Shown in pieces: positions 1 through 12,600 of a stretch of 64,000 bases of DNA. The translations under genes were made by a program, and so were the position numbers. How positions within the stretch are numbered: the first letter of the stretch is position 1; each line of letters opens with the position of its first letter. Under the pieces are notes generated by a model. It was not told the origin of the DNA and made no database searches. It saw only the letters and a list, made by a program, of their open reading frames with translations. Source of the stretch: Boswellia sacra (taxonomy: Eukaryota > Streptophyta > Magnoliopsida > Sapindales > Burseraceae). The stretch is from the NCBI GenBank assembly GCA_013180625.2, contig SNVD02014125.1:25404-89403 (forward strand), written 5' to 3'.

Positions 1-663
1 ATAAGTTGACTGTAGCTTTGTTGATGGAGAAAAATGGATTGAGCTTGGTGCCTAAGAATTGAAGGAGAGATAGCGATGATGAGGAAACCAACTCTTCCTC
101 TTGAACAAGCTGATTTATGGAAGATGGTGAAGTACGAAAGCTATTATAGTAGGCTTTGATTTGGGGTAAACATTGTATCTTAGAGGTTTGCTATGACTGA
201 TTTCTCTTGGAAGTTGTAAAATTTTATTACGCAATAGAGGCAGAAGGTTGAGCTTAGCACCAGCTTTACCACTTCTTCCCTTGTGAAATCTGCATTTTAT
301 TAATCAAGAACAAAAGGAATCAAGTTAAGAAAGAAATGAAGAGAAATAATGTTTGAAAGTAGGAAAGGAATAGAGTTTTACATACAAGCTAGGTCATCTT
401 CTTTGGGGCTTTATTAGCTCCGCTCTTAGCCCATATACATAGAAAGAATAAAAAAGCGGAAGAAAAGAAGCCGTGGTTATGGAGAATGAAGGAGAATGTA
501 ACATCTCACATTGCTTGGGAATATTATGTGAAAAGAAAGATCTATTCTAGAATATGAGCTTTAGTTTGTGCAAGCCCAATCTAACCTTGGAATAGGAGCT
601 TCTCCTTATGCAAGATATCTAGCTAGTATTTGTTTTTCTTGCTCTTACAAGTGACATCCCTCA
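1..663. other. Left-edge region, possible 5' end of a minus-strand gene
   Basis: No gene can be named here. On the minus strand a frame stays open from about 190 down to the window edge (about 63 codons, no ATG, rich in Ser and Leu). Together with the TATA-like box at 664-673, this could be the leader or first exon of a gene running off the left edge. I could not match it to a family, so it is only a possibility. Confidence 0.2.
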
Positions 664-673
664 CCTATTTATA
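664..673 (-). promoter_or_regulatory. TATA-like box on the minus strand
   Basis: On the minus strand the sequence reads TATAAATAGG, a good plant TATA box. A transcript from it would run leftward towards position 1. No confirmed gene lies downstream within the window. Confidence 0.3.
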
Positions 674-1009
674 CAAGATAGGTGGGTGAATTACAACCAC
701 ACATCGTGTCTCACTTTCTTTAAGTCCATCAAGATTTTTATTAATTACACTAGCCGTTGATTTCTTACTAGCGCTTTCTAGAGACATCTAGATATAAAAG
801 CACATTAATTTTCACAAGTCTCGTGATAGAAACATTTTATGAGCTCTCATTCATTCATTGTTGTTTCAGGAGGAGCTTGAATCTTGTGTAAAACATATTT
901 ACAGGATGTATATTGAATACAAAATCTTAACCAATATCAAAGGAAATACGATGAACTTTGCACTGAATTTGATGTTTTGGAATAGGAAGAGAAGTCGATC
1001 TTCTAATCC

Positions 1010-4000
1010 AAAAATCGCCCTAAAGATGCATAGATTAGTGTCTTGAGCTAGGATAATATATAATTAATAGTAGAAAACAAGAAAGATTGATCGTAGTGTT
1101 TGATCTCCAAATGTTTTTGTAAACTATTAATGCGGTTTCTTTTCATTTCTACTTATGGTGATGGATATTGCTAATTAAGCATTTAGACATATATTTGCAT
1201 GCTGATTTGGCTTACAATCTGAGTCCACAGCCTATTGTTGAATGTTCTTTACTTGGAAGTTCGGTCATAGTTTATATTTATTTGGCATATGGCTTCTCAT
1301 TTAAATTTAATTTGTTTTTGTTTGTGTACAAAATCCTTTTCTTTCCAATTACAACTATGATTCCTATTATTTCATTACATTTTATTTTCATAATAGGAAC
1401 CTTAATGTTCTTGATGATGGCTTATGCAGAGCCCTGCATTATTGCACTAGACTCACTCAAAATCATTTTCTTAAAAAATTTAGAAATCAAATGGTTGACT
1501 CCCAAATTAAATTAAATAGACCCTGACATAGCACGAAACTAGCTTACAAAATAAAATAAGTCTCTACTGAATACAACACTTTTATAATATCTCCTTCCTT
1601 TCCTCTCCTATCACCACTGCAGTAAATGAAAAAAATCACAGTAAGCATTCACCCATTACCTGACTCATAAATTGGCCAAGAGATGAATAGATTAATGTCT
1701 TGAGCTAGGATAATATATAAGTAATAGTAGAAAAGGAGAAAGATTGATTGTAGTATTTGACTTCTTAATCTTTTTGCAAACTATCAAAATTGTTTCTTTT
1801 CATTTTTGCTTATAATGATGGATATTGTTAAACATGTAGACATATGTTTACATTCTGACTTAGCTTGCAATCTTAGTTCACACTATATTGGTCATAGTTT
1901 ATAATTATTCTGCTTATGGATTCTTATTTAAATTTAATTTGTTTTTGTTGTTGGTTGTGAGATCCTTTCTTTCCAATGACAACTACTATGATTCTTATTA
2001 TTTCATTTCATTTTATTTTCATAAAGTAACTCTTAATGTTCTTGATAATGGTTCATGCATAGCCTTGCATTATTGCACTAGAATCACTCAAGATCATTTG
2101 TTTTTTTAAATTTAGAAATTAAATCACTGACTCCCAAATTAAATTAAACTGACCCAAACCTATCACGAAACTAGCTCGAAAAATAAAATAAGTCTTTTTT
2201 TTCAGGGATTGTCTTATCCTTCCCTCGTTTTGCATCCTCAATGTAAGTTAATATCTCTTTTTACTTTACTTTTGTATGATTCTGTATACATATGATTCTA
2301 TATATTAGTATACCACACAAACTGATATTAATCAATATTCTTAATTATATATTAAATAAAATTGTCAACCATATATTATAATTCATGCATTGACCTTGCC
2401 CTGCTTTTTTTTTCTTTAATATTGTTTAATTTGCTCGTTCGGATTGTTCTAGTTTCGTAAAAAAAATTATGTTTTTTGAAACATAAAAAATGATCACCGG
2501 AAAAAATTCCATTGAGATTGAGATAGAGAGAGTTTGTTGATTGTGTTGTATGTTTTATCGCTCTTGCTTCGCTTTTTTAATGTTTTTTTTTCAAGATAAT
2601 TAATTTATAAGGGACTATGTCTCATTTTATATTCAATTTCTCCCCAAAATGTCTTTATTAACCTTTCCATGCCATGTTCTCCCAAATTAAATTAAATTGA
2701 CCCAAACCTAGCACAAAACTAGCTTGGAAAATAAAATAAGTCTTTGCCAGACATAACATTTATATAATATCTCCTTTCTTTCCTCTCCCGTCACCATTGC
2801 GGTAAATGAAAGAAATCAAAGTAAGCATTCACCCATCTCCTGACCCATAAATTGGACAAGAGATGGATAGATTAATGTCTTTGAGCAAGGATAATATATA
2901 AGTAATAGAAGAAAAGGAGAAAGATTCACTGTAGTATTCATTTGACCTCTTAATGTTTTTGCAAACCATCAATATTGTTTCTTTTCATTTCTGCTTATGG
3001 TGATGGATATTGCTAAGCATGTAAACATATATTTGCATGTTGATTTGACTTGCAATCTTATTTCACACTCTTTTGTTGAATGTTGCTTGCTTGGAAGTTG
3101 GGGTCATAGTTCTATAATTATTCTGCTTATGGATTCTTATTTAAATTTAATTTGTTTTTGTTCTTGGTTACGAAATCCTTTCTTTACAATGACAAGTATG
3201 ATTCTTATTATTTCATTTCATTTCATTTTTATAATAGCAACTCTTAATGTTCTTGATAGTGGTTCAGGCATAGCCTTGCATTATTGCACTATATCTCACT
3301 AAAAATCATTTTTTTAAAAAAATTTAGAAATCAAATGATTTGACCACCAAATTAAATTAAATTGACCCAAACCTAGCATGAAATTAGGTCGAAAAATAAA
3401 ATAAGTCTCTGTCAAACGATATATATGTGTGTGTGTTTTAGCCATTGTTAGTAATTGTTTACAATATTTATCGATTCTAGTTATGTATCTATATATATAT
3501 ATATACACTCTTTTATGATTTTTTTTTTTCAGGGAGTGTCCAATCCTTGCCCCATTTTGCATCCTCCATGTAAGTTAATATCTCATTTTGCTTTACTTCA
3601 GTTTGATTTCTATAGATAAGAAAACAACAAACCGATATTAAAGAAATATTCTTAATCATATATTAAATAAAATTGTCAACCATATATTATAATCCATGAA
3701 TCGACCTTGCTTTGCTGTTTTTTCTTTACCGTTGTTTAATTTGCTCTTTCAGTTGTTCTGGTTTTGAATTATGTTTTGAAAACACAAAAAAATGATCAGT
3801 GGAAAAAATTCCATCAAGATTGAGATAGAGAGAGTGTTTGTTGATTGTGTTGTGTGTTTTATCGGTTTTGTTTCATTTTTTTAAGGTTTTTTTCAGATAA
3901 TTAAATTTTAAGGGGGCTTTATCTCATTTTATATTCAATTTCTCCCCCAAAATGTCTTTATTACCCTCTACATGCTGTGTCCTCCCAAATTAAATTAAAC

Positions 4001-4030
4001 TAGTCCATATCTAGCATGAAACTAGCTCGA
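1010..4030 (+). repeat. Three diverged tandem copies of a gene-like unit
   Basis: Three copies start near 1020, 1681 and 2862, each with the motif AGATTAATGTCTTGAGC or close variants. Copy 1 is short (about 660 bp); copies 2 and 3 are about 1.2 kb. Shared landmarks include CCCAAATTAAATTAAA (1502, 2132, 2683, 3345, 3984). In copies 2 and 3 a 37-nt block sits between a long pyrimidine tract plus CAG and GTAAGT (2206-2242 and 3533-3569), so it looks like a conserved small exon. Short frames at 1168-1515, 1888-2109 and 2997-3302 are copies of one another but resemble no family I know. These may be degraded tandem gene copies or introns of an unrecognised locus. Confidence 0.6.
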
Positions 4031-5968
4031 AAAATAAAAACTAGCACGAGACATAGCAAATTAACATTTCAAGGCCTTATATTGTCTCTCTCCATGGTAG
4101 AGAAGTATAAAAATATGAAAAATCAATAGTAATCACAGTTTTTAATTTCTTAGATAGTAGGAACGAAATACAACCAGTGGTACATTTAAATGGGGAGAAA
4201 ATCAATTTTTCTAGCTAAGCAAGTACGTGTTCTTTATGTTTCATCCTCAACCTCATATTATGGGGTGGGGTTTCAAATGTCTATAATGATATTTTGCGTT
4301 TGCAAATATGAGAGATCTGAAAGTATCTAAAACAAGAGCTCTTGCAAAGAGATGTTAATACCTTTAACTACATAAAAGATCTAGATCTTATACCTTTTAG
4401 AGAGGCATGTGTTAAAGATTAAACAATGATTGAACCTACCTTTATCAAGCACGAATCTAATAGATTCGTTGGGAGGAAAATAGACAGGTCATTCTCATGT
4501 ACTCGAAAACCAAATTTCGAATAGCTTCCTCTGTGTAAACATCCAGTAACCTGTTTCCCAATATCGAAAAGAAGATTGTAATCTAACCCATTATGCATAG
4601 AACAATCAAGTCACTAATTTTTTTTTGATTTATATTGTTAAGTTTGATGATATTCAGAAAGTAACTAGCCAGAAAGCAATGCATTCATTAATTTACGAAA
4701 GTGGTAGGTGACTAAACACATATAATCATTTGTAAACAAATTCACAAGAATATTATTCTATGGTCTTAGTAAGAGAGGGCAACTTAAGGATTTACCTAGT
4801 GTGAGATATTATATTATTCGAGGAACCTTAGATGCTATTAGAGAAAAGGATCGTCAACATGGACATTGTGGTGTGCATTGAAGATTCTTAATTATTCAAG
4901 ACTTATTTATATTTTGATGATGTCTTGTAGATCGCTGGAAAATTGGATACGTGTGTAAGTATATATATGGCTAATCCAATTAATAAAAATACTCCTTCAT
5001 TGACTTGTCTTCCAACTTAGCTTCAAATAATAATCTAATTTCAACCGTTAAATTCTCCTTTAACACAATTCAATAAAAGATTTAAGCCAAAAATTGGGAA
5101 CTAATTACTATTCCAATATATTATCTTAAGATTTCCGATTAATGGTTTGATGTCAATATCATACAAAGGATTTGAATAGTATAAATAATGTGAGGTCGAG
5201 TGCACTAAAAAAAAAAAAGATATTAACTTATGAAATATCAGTTAAATTGGATGAATTTTCTTGTATATCATGATTCAGGAAGTTATGGAAAGGTTACAAG
5301 ATCAAATTAGAGACAAAGCATTATAAATTAAGTCCAATTGTCATAAAATAGTACAAAATAGTAAAGTGAAACCATTTCAATGGTTAATATAACTTATGAA
5401 TAGTGACATGATTTAACAACCTTTATCGACATCAATGATGATTAATCTATTCTACAATGCACTTCTCTTTCTTTATATGTATAGGATTATCAGATTTGAT
5501 TGTTCTCAATATCCATGGGATGATCATCTTAGGGTGATCCTTTTATCTATGGATGCTCCTGTTATATTTGTAGCTTCTTATTGATAAAAACCAACATTGT
5601 ATCATCTACACGGAGAATTCAAGTATTTTACCTGTCATACAGAAACGCCCTTGTGCTAACTTGTTGCATGAATGGCCTTATTAATTTCCACATATAAAGA
5701 TCGTAATTTTGTTGGCGTCAATTACTAAATTACAGTTCGAGATATAGCAAGCGAAACCATACAGAAATATATACAAATACAAAACAATTAAAAAGAGAAG
5801 TAAATTACTCCCATTAGAGCCCTTAGGGCTGGCCAAGCAATTACTCAGTCCATGAAACATGGAGATGACTATTAGGATATAGCTCCATTCATTTCTTGCA
5901 ACCTCAAACATCAAATTCTGGCTCGCCCTTTGTGTATATATAGGTATATTCAATTTGAATCTTAGAAT
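4031..5968. other. Intergenic, no feature seen
   Basis: AT-rich sequence between the tandem repeat and the 3' end of the DUF177 gene. Short open frames, such as the minus-strand one at 5681-5953, match nothing I recognise and probably lie in the 3' flank of that gene. No RNA gene or clear transposon end was seen. Confidence 0.5.
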
Positions 5969-8510
5969 CTATAGATATTTGCTTTGAATATTTGCATTCT
6001 TTAGCTCCAAGAGTCGACCCCACCTTTTATCCATTGATGCAGTATTTTGTGCACCGATATCTGCCAAGTTGAGATAAATTTCTTATGTGACCATGCAGAT
6101 CATTAATTAATTAATTCTAATAATTTTTTGTTCTAAATTTGTGAAAAACAATGCACTTACATTGAATGAGAGGTTCAGATTTCTCGCATGACTCTGAACA
6201 AGTATCCTGCGGCCAAAGAACTTCGTGAATATAACATAGCAGACTTTCAACTATTGCTTTTATTAAGAATTTACTGCAAGGAATTGTTATATTATATGAA
6301 CCATCTAAGAGGGTCTGTTAATTTTATCATGATCTGATCTTTCAAAAAATTATTAAAAATTGTCTTAACAGATTCCGAAATTTTAAAAAACCCCTTTTGT
6401 AAAATAACTAAACGCATAATCAAAACTCTATGAAAACATTTCAAAACACATCTTATAGGGAGTTTCTGATACTTTCTGAAAATTTTTAGAGATGAACTTC
6501 AAAACTTTTGTGAATCTTTCAGGAAGTTATTGGGATCAACTTGGTTTGAGGTCACTCATATATTTTTCGTACGTACTTTAACTGTAGTCGTGAGCCGGAT
6601 TGTGTCTTGTATCAGTGAATCGAGATCAGCTTGACATCCTGGCTTAACATATATAACCTGCACAATCATACATATATGAATGTTAAAATTCACTTCCGAG
6701 AGAGAAAGTAGAGCAAGCACGAGAATTAAAAGGGAGACAGTTTAGAGACTTAATGATGGATCGCCACCGATTTCAGGCAATTGACTATTGCGGTCGTCTC
6801 TACTTGATAGTAAAACCCAAACATTGAAGCTTGCATCTATCTGTTAAATGAGAAGTACGTTCACAATGGAAGCGAGTCATCATCATATCTATAGATCCAA
6901 AAAAAACTCACATACTATCACCTGCAGCTGACCATTATTAATATATTTTTCTTATTAAGACCATCAGTAGTGATGGCAATTTTTTTAGATCCAAAACTAT
7001 GATGGTAATGGTATGCTTTTAAAAAAATTTATTAGACTCGTTAGATCTTAGACTTTATGCAAGTCTAAGTCGAAGTTCGATCCCAAATGACCTGTGCCAA
7101 ATCCTAATATGTGGTTAAAAAATATAGTTCCTTAACATGTTATCACAGCCATAACAAATATTTTTCATATATAGGTCCAGGTTTTGAGTATAGATGGACT
7201 CTACTCAATCTGTTCGCATAAGAATTATCAATATTTATGCACGTAGACAGAATGTTCAAAGTTGATCCAGTTAATTCGAAGTATACATTTCAAATTAATA
7301 ATAATACCTCTCTGCAATAAGGGGAAGAACAGTTACTGCATTTCCGAGTGAAGGAAGTGATAATCCTTCCATCTACCGAGAAGCCAAAGCTGGCATGCTG
7401 GAAGAATTAAGACGAAACAGAGTAAGTAATATAAAGAATACTTATAAGAAGATAAAAGATTTTCTTAATGGGAGAGATCAAATCAAGAGAGGATCCCTTA
7501 CTCCCACGTTGAAGAACGTAAATTGTTGTTTCACTATTTTCTTTTGTAAATATATATAAAAAGATAATTTTCTTTTCTTAATTTATAGATTTTGCATGCA
7601 TATATTTATATATGATCTCGTGAGGAGAATAAGAAATGAGAAGCAAATGACCTTTTGCACGGTGAGGTTGATGGAGACTTTGGCATCTTTACGTTCATCT
7701 TCAACTAGATCTTCCAATTGTAAGTCTCTGAGTGTTACAAGATAATCACTGCTCCAATTTCCATGCCATCTTCCATCTGATGTCGACAATGTGATCAGAC
7801 GGCGTGGACTTTTCGAACTCTTTTTACTAATCTGTCATCACTCAATTCAAAACTAAAACAATAAAAAAGAGGCCATAGATAGAACACTAAGATGCTTTAA
7901 AAACAACAATCATCGCATTTTTCACTCGATCTAACGCTAACGCTGCATTTGATAGTACTAAAAACTGAAATCAAAATGCAGGAGAGGAAATTATGGGGCA
8001 TTTGTATATATTTTAAACTTTGTGGATAAAACTGATGTTTAATGAAACTTTTAAGGTGGATGTCTAATGATAGAAGCACTAAATAACTGCGATGGGCAAG
8101 TTGGATTTTTAACTATGCAAACGTGGACACACTTAGCAACACACACTAAAGGAGGAGCTAGCTATATGATATACCTATATGCATGAAACAGATGATAAAC
8201 AAAGAAGAAAAATGTATTTGTTGAGTCCAAATAAATTGAAGACAAAATTATAATGTATATGAGGAGGTGAAGAAGATGACAATAAAGAAAGAATGAATTT
8301 GATAGGTAGATATACATAGGTAGAGTAACAGGAATGTAATTATAGTACCAGTGACAAGTCATGATTTTTCCTGGAAGAAGCAGAGCAGATAATGGAGGAG
8401 GTCTGCGAAGGAAGCTGCAACTTGGAAGATTTGGTGGTGAGAAGGTGTGGACTCATCAACACTGCAGGGTTTATATTTCTTGTGGACATCAAATGGACAG
8501 CTTCTGCCAT
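5969..8510 (-). CDS. DUF177 / YCED-like chloroplast protein (rRNA accumulation protein homolog)
   Basis: Seven coding exons on the minus strand: 8349-8510, 7652-7831, 7308-7397, 6754-6840, 6577-6657, 6161-6206 and 5969-6060. Together they give 738 nt, 245 residues. The ATG at 8510 precedes a Ser/Thr-rich, acid-poor N-terminus typical of a chloroplast transit peptide. Key signatures are STSDGRWHGNW, the acidic stretch LQLEDLVEDE, the four-cysteine motif RKCSNCSSPYCRE and the C-terminal ASMDKRWGRLLELK. This matches plant DUF177 proteins called YCED homologs. Bacterial YceD affects 23S rRNA accumulation, so a chloroplast ribosome role is inferred. A CT-rich leader lies just upstream of the start. 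Oddity: exon 4 ends CCATCA followed by TTAAGT where GTAAGT is expected, so the canonical donor at 6753 is lost. Without splicing there the frame stops four codons later, removing about the last 70 residues. Confidence 0.85.
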
Positions 8511-9652
8511 CTCTCTCTCTCTCTCTCAATTTACCTTATCTTTGAGCTAGGTGGGAACTTTATTTGAGGAAAGGACTAGTAGTAAAGCCCATGGGAGGTG
8601 TATAAATAGATATAGATATGTAGTATATTTCCTTTTTTGTCCACATTTTTCGGGCTTAAATTCTCCTCTATCAAGTGCCGTTGGATCAGCTTCTCTGTGG
8701 TTGAAAATATGTAAACATCTTACAATTTATATTTCACTTCTCGATTTTTGGAGTATAATTTATTTAAAGATAAAATTGGAATTTCAAAATTTTATAATGA
8801 TAAAAACAAAGAATAATTATCATTTTATGAAACTTTAATGTTGAAATTGTTACTTTATAATAAAGACCTCAATAGAGACGATTGTCCATTGATTGCTGGA
8901 TTTTATAAGTTAAACACTACATAGTATAGAATCATTTGGTCGTACATAGGCTATAGTACTAAATAGTGAAATATACAAATACATTTTTTAATGGATTTAT
9001 TAACAAAAATATATTTCTAATATTTGATTATTAATTAGAATTACTGTTTACAATTGGAAAATTTGTTGACCTCTCTTCATGTTTATTCAATAATCAAATG
9101 CATCCTTTTAGGTTTGCAATTGTTTCTCACCCTATTCAAAATTATTTGTCAGATTTAACGATTGACTTGGAAAAAAGATCTATAATCTCCCTAAATATTG
9201 ATCAAAATTATTTTAGACCTCCCTTGTCATTAGGAATGTATTCAACAATATTCTTCAACGACAAGAGTTGAGTAAAAATCTCAAAACTAATGGGATGCAT
9301 TTAATTTGAAGGACGACAATAAAATTTAATTTCCTGTTTTAATATTGAATTATTACAAAAATTGAAAACAGAAACACTCTACCAACAGCTGATTTTGTAC
9401 TTAAATAATAGAGAGGCTTCTTTTAACATAAATAAAGCAAGACTGCTTTTTAAAAACTTTTGTACTTTGCATGCTTTCTGTAATATGTTACATTTTACAA
9501 TAAGGCAGCACAAGCATTTGACCACAAAATTTCCACCTAACTGCAAAGGGAAGGTGACAAAGCCAGGGGGATTGAGCTGAACCCAAAAACAAAAACTTCA
9601 ACCTCCGCTAATCGAAGGTTAAGTAAGCTTCAACAATATGTGAACAAAAAGT
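8511..9652. other. Intergenic, 5' flank of the DUF177 gene
   Basis: Contains a CT microsatellite (8511-8527) just upstream of the DUF177 start, probably in its leader, then AT-rich sequence. The segment nearest 9652 is expected to be 3' UTR of the acyltransferase gene. No other gene was seen. Confidence 0.5.
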
Positions 9653-12600
9653 TTACCTCTTGTGTGCCTTGGGTGAATTTCTGGCAATAGGCAAGTATCT
9701 GGAAACGGAATATGGGCAACCGAAAAAACGAAATACATTTTGGCAATCTTTTACACCATCACTTCCAACTCCTTGAGAACTTAAATGGCTCAAGTAAGTT
9801 TTACCCTCGTATATAAAAGAGAGCTGCTGCCACAGAAGTACAATCAACCCGAAATTCACAGAAATACTTGATATGAAAAGATAAACAAGAAGAAGCGCTC
9901 TAGTAGACAAAAGCTCTGCAGAGTTTAGCAAAGCAATTACGATTTCCTTCAGAAGTTTCCAAACCAAATCACTTCCAAGCTCAGTTAAGCGGATCTGAGA
10001 ACTGTATGTCAATGGTGGCCATATACGCCACCCTATATTTGCAGACATGATTGCAACATAGATCATGCTGACAACTGCTGAAATGAGAAAAACAATGAAG
10101 TATCGATGATTTGCTGCCCCAACACAGTTACCAATCTGCATAAAAAAGAAATGCAACAGCAAATTTTTTTAGGAGCACAACTTTTAAACAAAAATGAGAA
10201 AAAGAAAATAAAGAGGAATAGAAGCATAAAAAATGACAAATCCTATTGGCTAATAATTCTAACATATTGACCACATCCAAATCTGAAAATATGAAAGCAC
10301 ACCAAGACAAACACTTTCCAACTCATCAATGGCTTTCAAGATGTAAACTCATTTAAAAGAGAAAAAAGAGGTGTGAAATCATTATTTCTTGCGACGTATA
10401 GAGAAAGAGAAGTATTAAACCCACTTAGAGAACTTCAATCCCTACTTGTAATATGCAACAAAGAGCTCAAAATTGTGGACTTCAGCATCATGATACTTAG
10501 CAGATTTCAATCTAAACATCTATGAGACTAATCTAGCATCTTTAAAAGTGTCCCCAATGTTTATTTCCCTCTTATTAGTAAGAAGGATTCTAAATACTAA
10601 AATTCAACAGGACGTATAAGAGGCTGTAACATAGCATATAGGGGGCTTCAAGATTCCATGAATTTTTTCAACAGTCCGAGATAAAATTAAAATCAACATT
10701 AAAGCCTGAAATAAATTAAACATCAATAACTTCCATATTATGTCACTTTCCAAGCTCTAATACTTTTGTGTAAAGTCCAAAAAATGATGTCTAAATAATA
10801 CATGTTCAAGAGGAAATGACATCCTAATTAACAATCTCAAAAATAATAAATCACTGCTAATTTAAAAGTGGGAAGAGTACTTACAAATGGACAGTGATGA
10901 TCCATGTCCAGTACACACATTCCACATGTTCGGCAGTGATGGGTTCTAGGAGATTTTGGCTTAGAACAATAGTGACAAAAGGTATAGTTTTCAAGATCCC
11001 CTTTCCCTACTAGAGGGTAGCTACCCCATGGAATGCTTGGTGGTGAGCCAGCATTGCCAAATGCTGCAAGGCTGAATGTAGAAAGTGTACATACTGACAG
11101 GACTATTGTTATGACTGAGTGAAAAATTCCATACAAATAGCCGCCTGAGAAAACAAAAGGGTACACCGCCCATACCCCACCGCCTGCACTTAAAAGATGG
11201 TTACCAAGATTAGACAGATGAAGTTAGAAAAGGGCATCAGTTATGACAAGTTCACGTTCAACATTCAGTTGAATGCTTATGGCGCCACTTCTGACATAGA
11301 GGGAATGGAGAAACTCCTAAAGAAGATGGAAGCTGATCCTCATTTCAAAGTGGAGTGGAATGCTTATGTCATGGCAGCTACTCATTACTTGAAAGCTGGC
11401 TTAATTGAGAAGTAACCAATGAACAACTTCTGAAACACAACAATAGGTAAAAATAGACATGATATGGGTGCAATACAGCCACCTTAAAGTTGAACACGGT
11501 AAATTTGGTGAAGCAGACTGGCAACAACCTCTTAAAGCATAGTTAACAAGATAAGAGGTTTGCTTGGCATTCCAAGTAGTCCTTTAAAATTGATGTCGCA
11601 TCTTCTTTTCTTGTTTCTTTAGTTATTTACTACTTTAGCCTGTCATATAAATTATTACGACTAAAAGGTATTCTACTAATTTTAACAGGTTAATTTCATT
11701 TATGTCTGCTAAGGTTAGTCCAATTAACAGAATATAAGTCCTTGAAATAAAACATTGGCAAAGACCCACTTGTCAGGGAGGTATCCAATAAATTACATGT
11801 GATACTCCATTAGCAGGCCACTATGTGATGTTCAAAAGATTGTAAATTATTTTCCTTAAAAACAGTTCAGAATCATCATAGGTATAGTACGAGTGTAGAT
11901 TTATTGATGTAGAACTTTTTGCTTTTGAAAATTAAAAAAAAAAAAAGGAAAAAAAGGCCAAAACTTCATCTAAATGCATAAGCCTGTCTCTGTTTTGGGT
12001 AATTTGGCAAGAGAGAAATAGCAGCCTTTTTCATTTTATTTTATTTTATTTTTATGAAGAGGTTAATAGTCTATGGATAGAATTCATTTTCTTTTGCTTC
12101 TCCTTTTCTTCTACAACCAATTAATTTCAAGTCAGCTCCTTCTTTTTCATTACTTAGAATTAGAAAAGGGTGTGAGCCAATTTGTGGTTGCCTTTGTAAT
12201 CTGTATTGTTTCTGTATGTGGTGGTATACTGGTTTCGGGTATAGATTGTGGGGTATGCAATATGTATAGTATTTGATACCATCCAATGAGGTGGTTTTTG
12301 TCATCCCTAACTTTGGTGCATATATTGTATCTCCTTCCTCTGTTCTAATATAACTTCTATTTTATCTTCATATATGTTTAAGTAAAAGTAGAGTGGTTTT
12401 CTAATGTGGACATTCAGATTTTAAGACAATCTTGACCTCCAAATGTCAACCGTCAGATACATTTGATGATTATTAAGTCCTATTAGATATTATATTTAAA
12501 AAAATGATTAGAAAAGGTTTTAATGTTTTCCTATTATGTCATTGACATTTCTCTCTTTCCTTTCCTGGATGGAGCTCTTGCACACAAAAGAGCTGCTATT

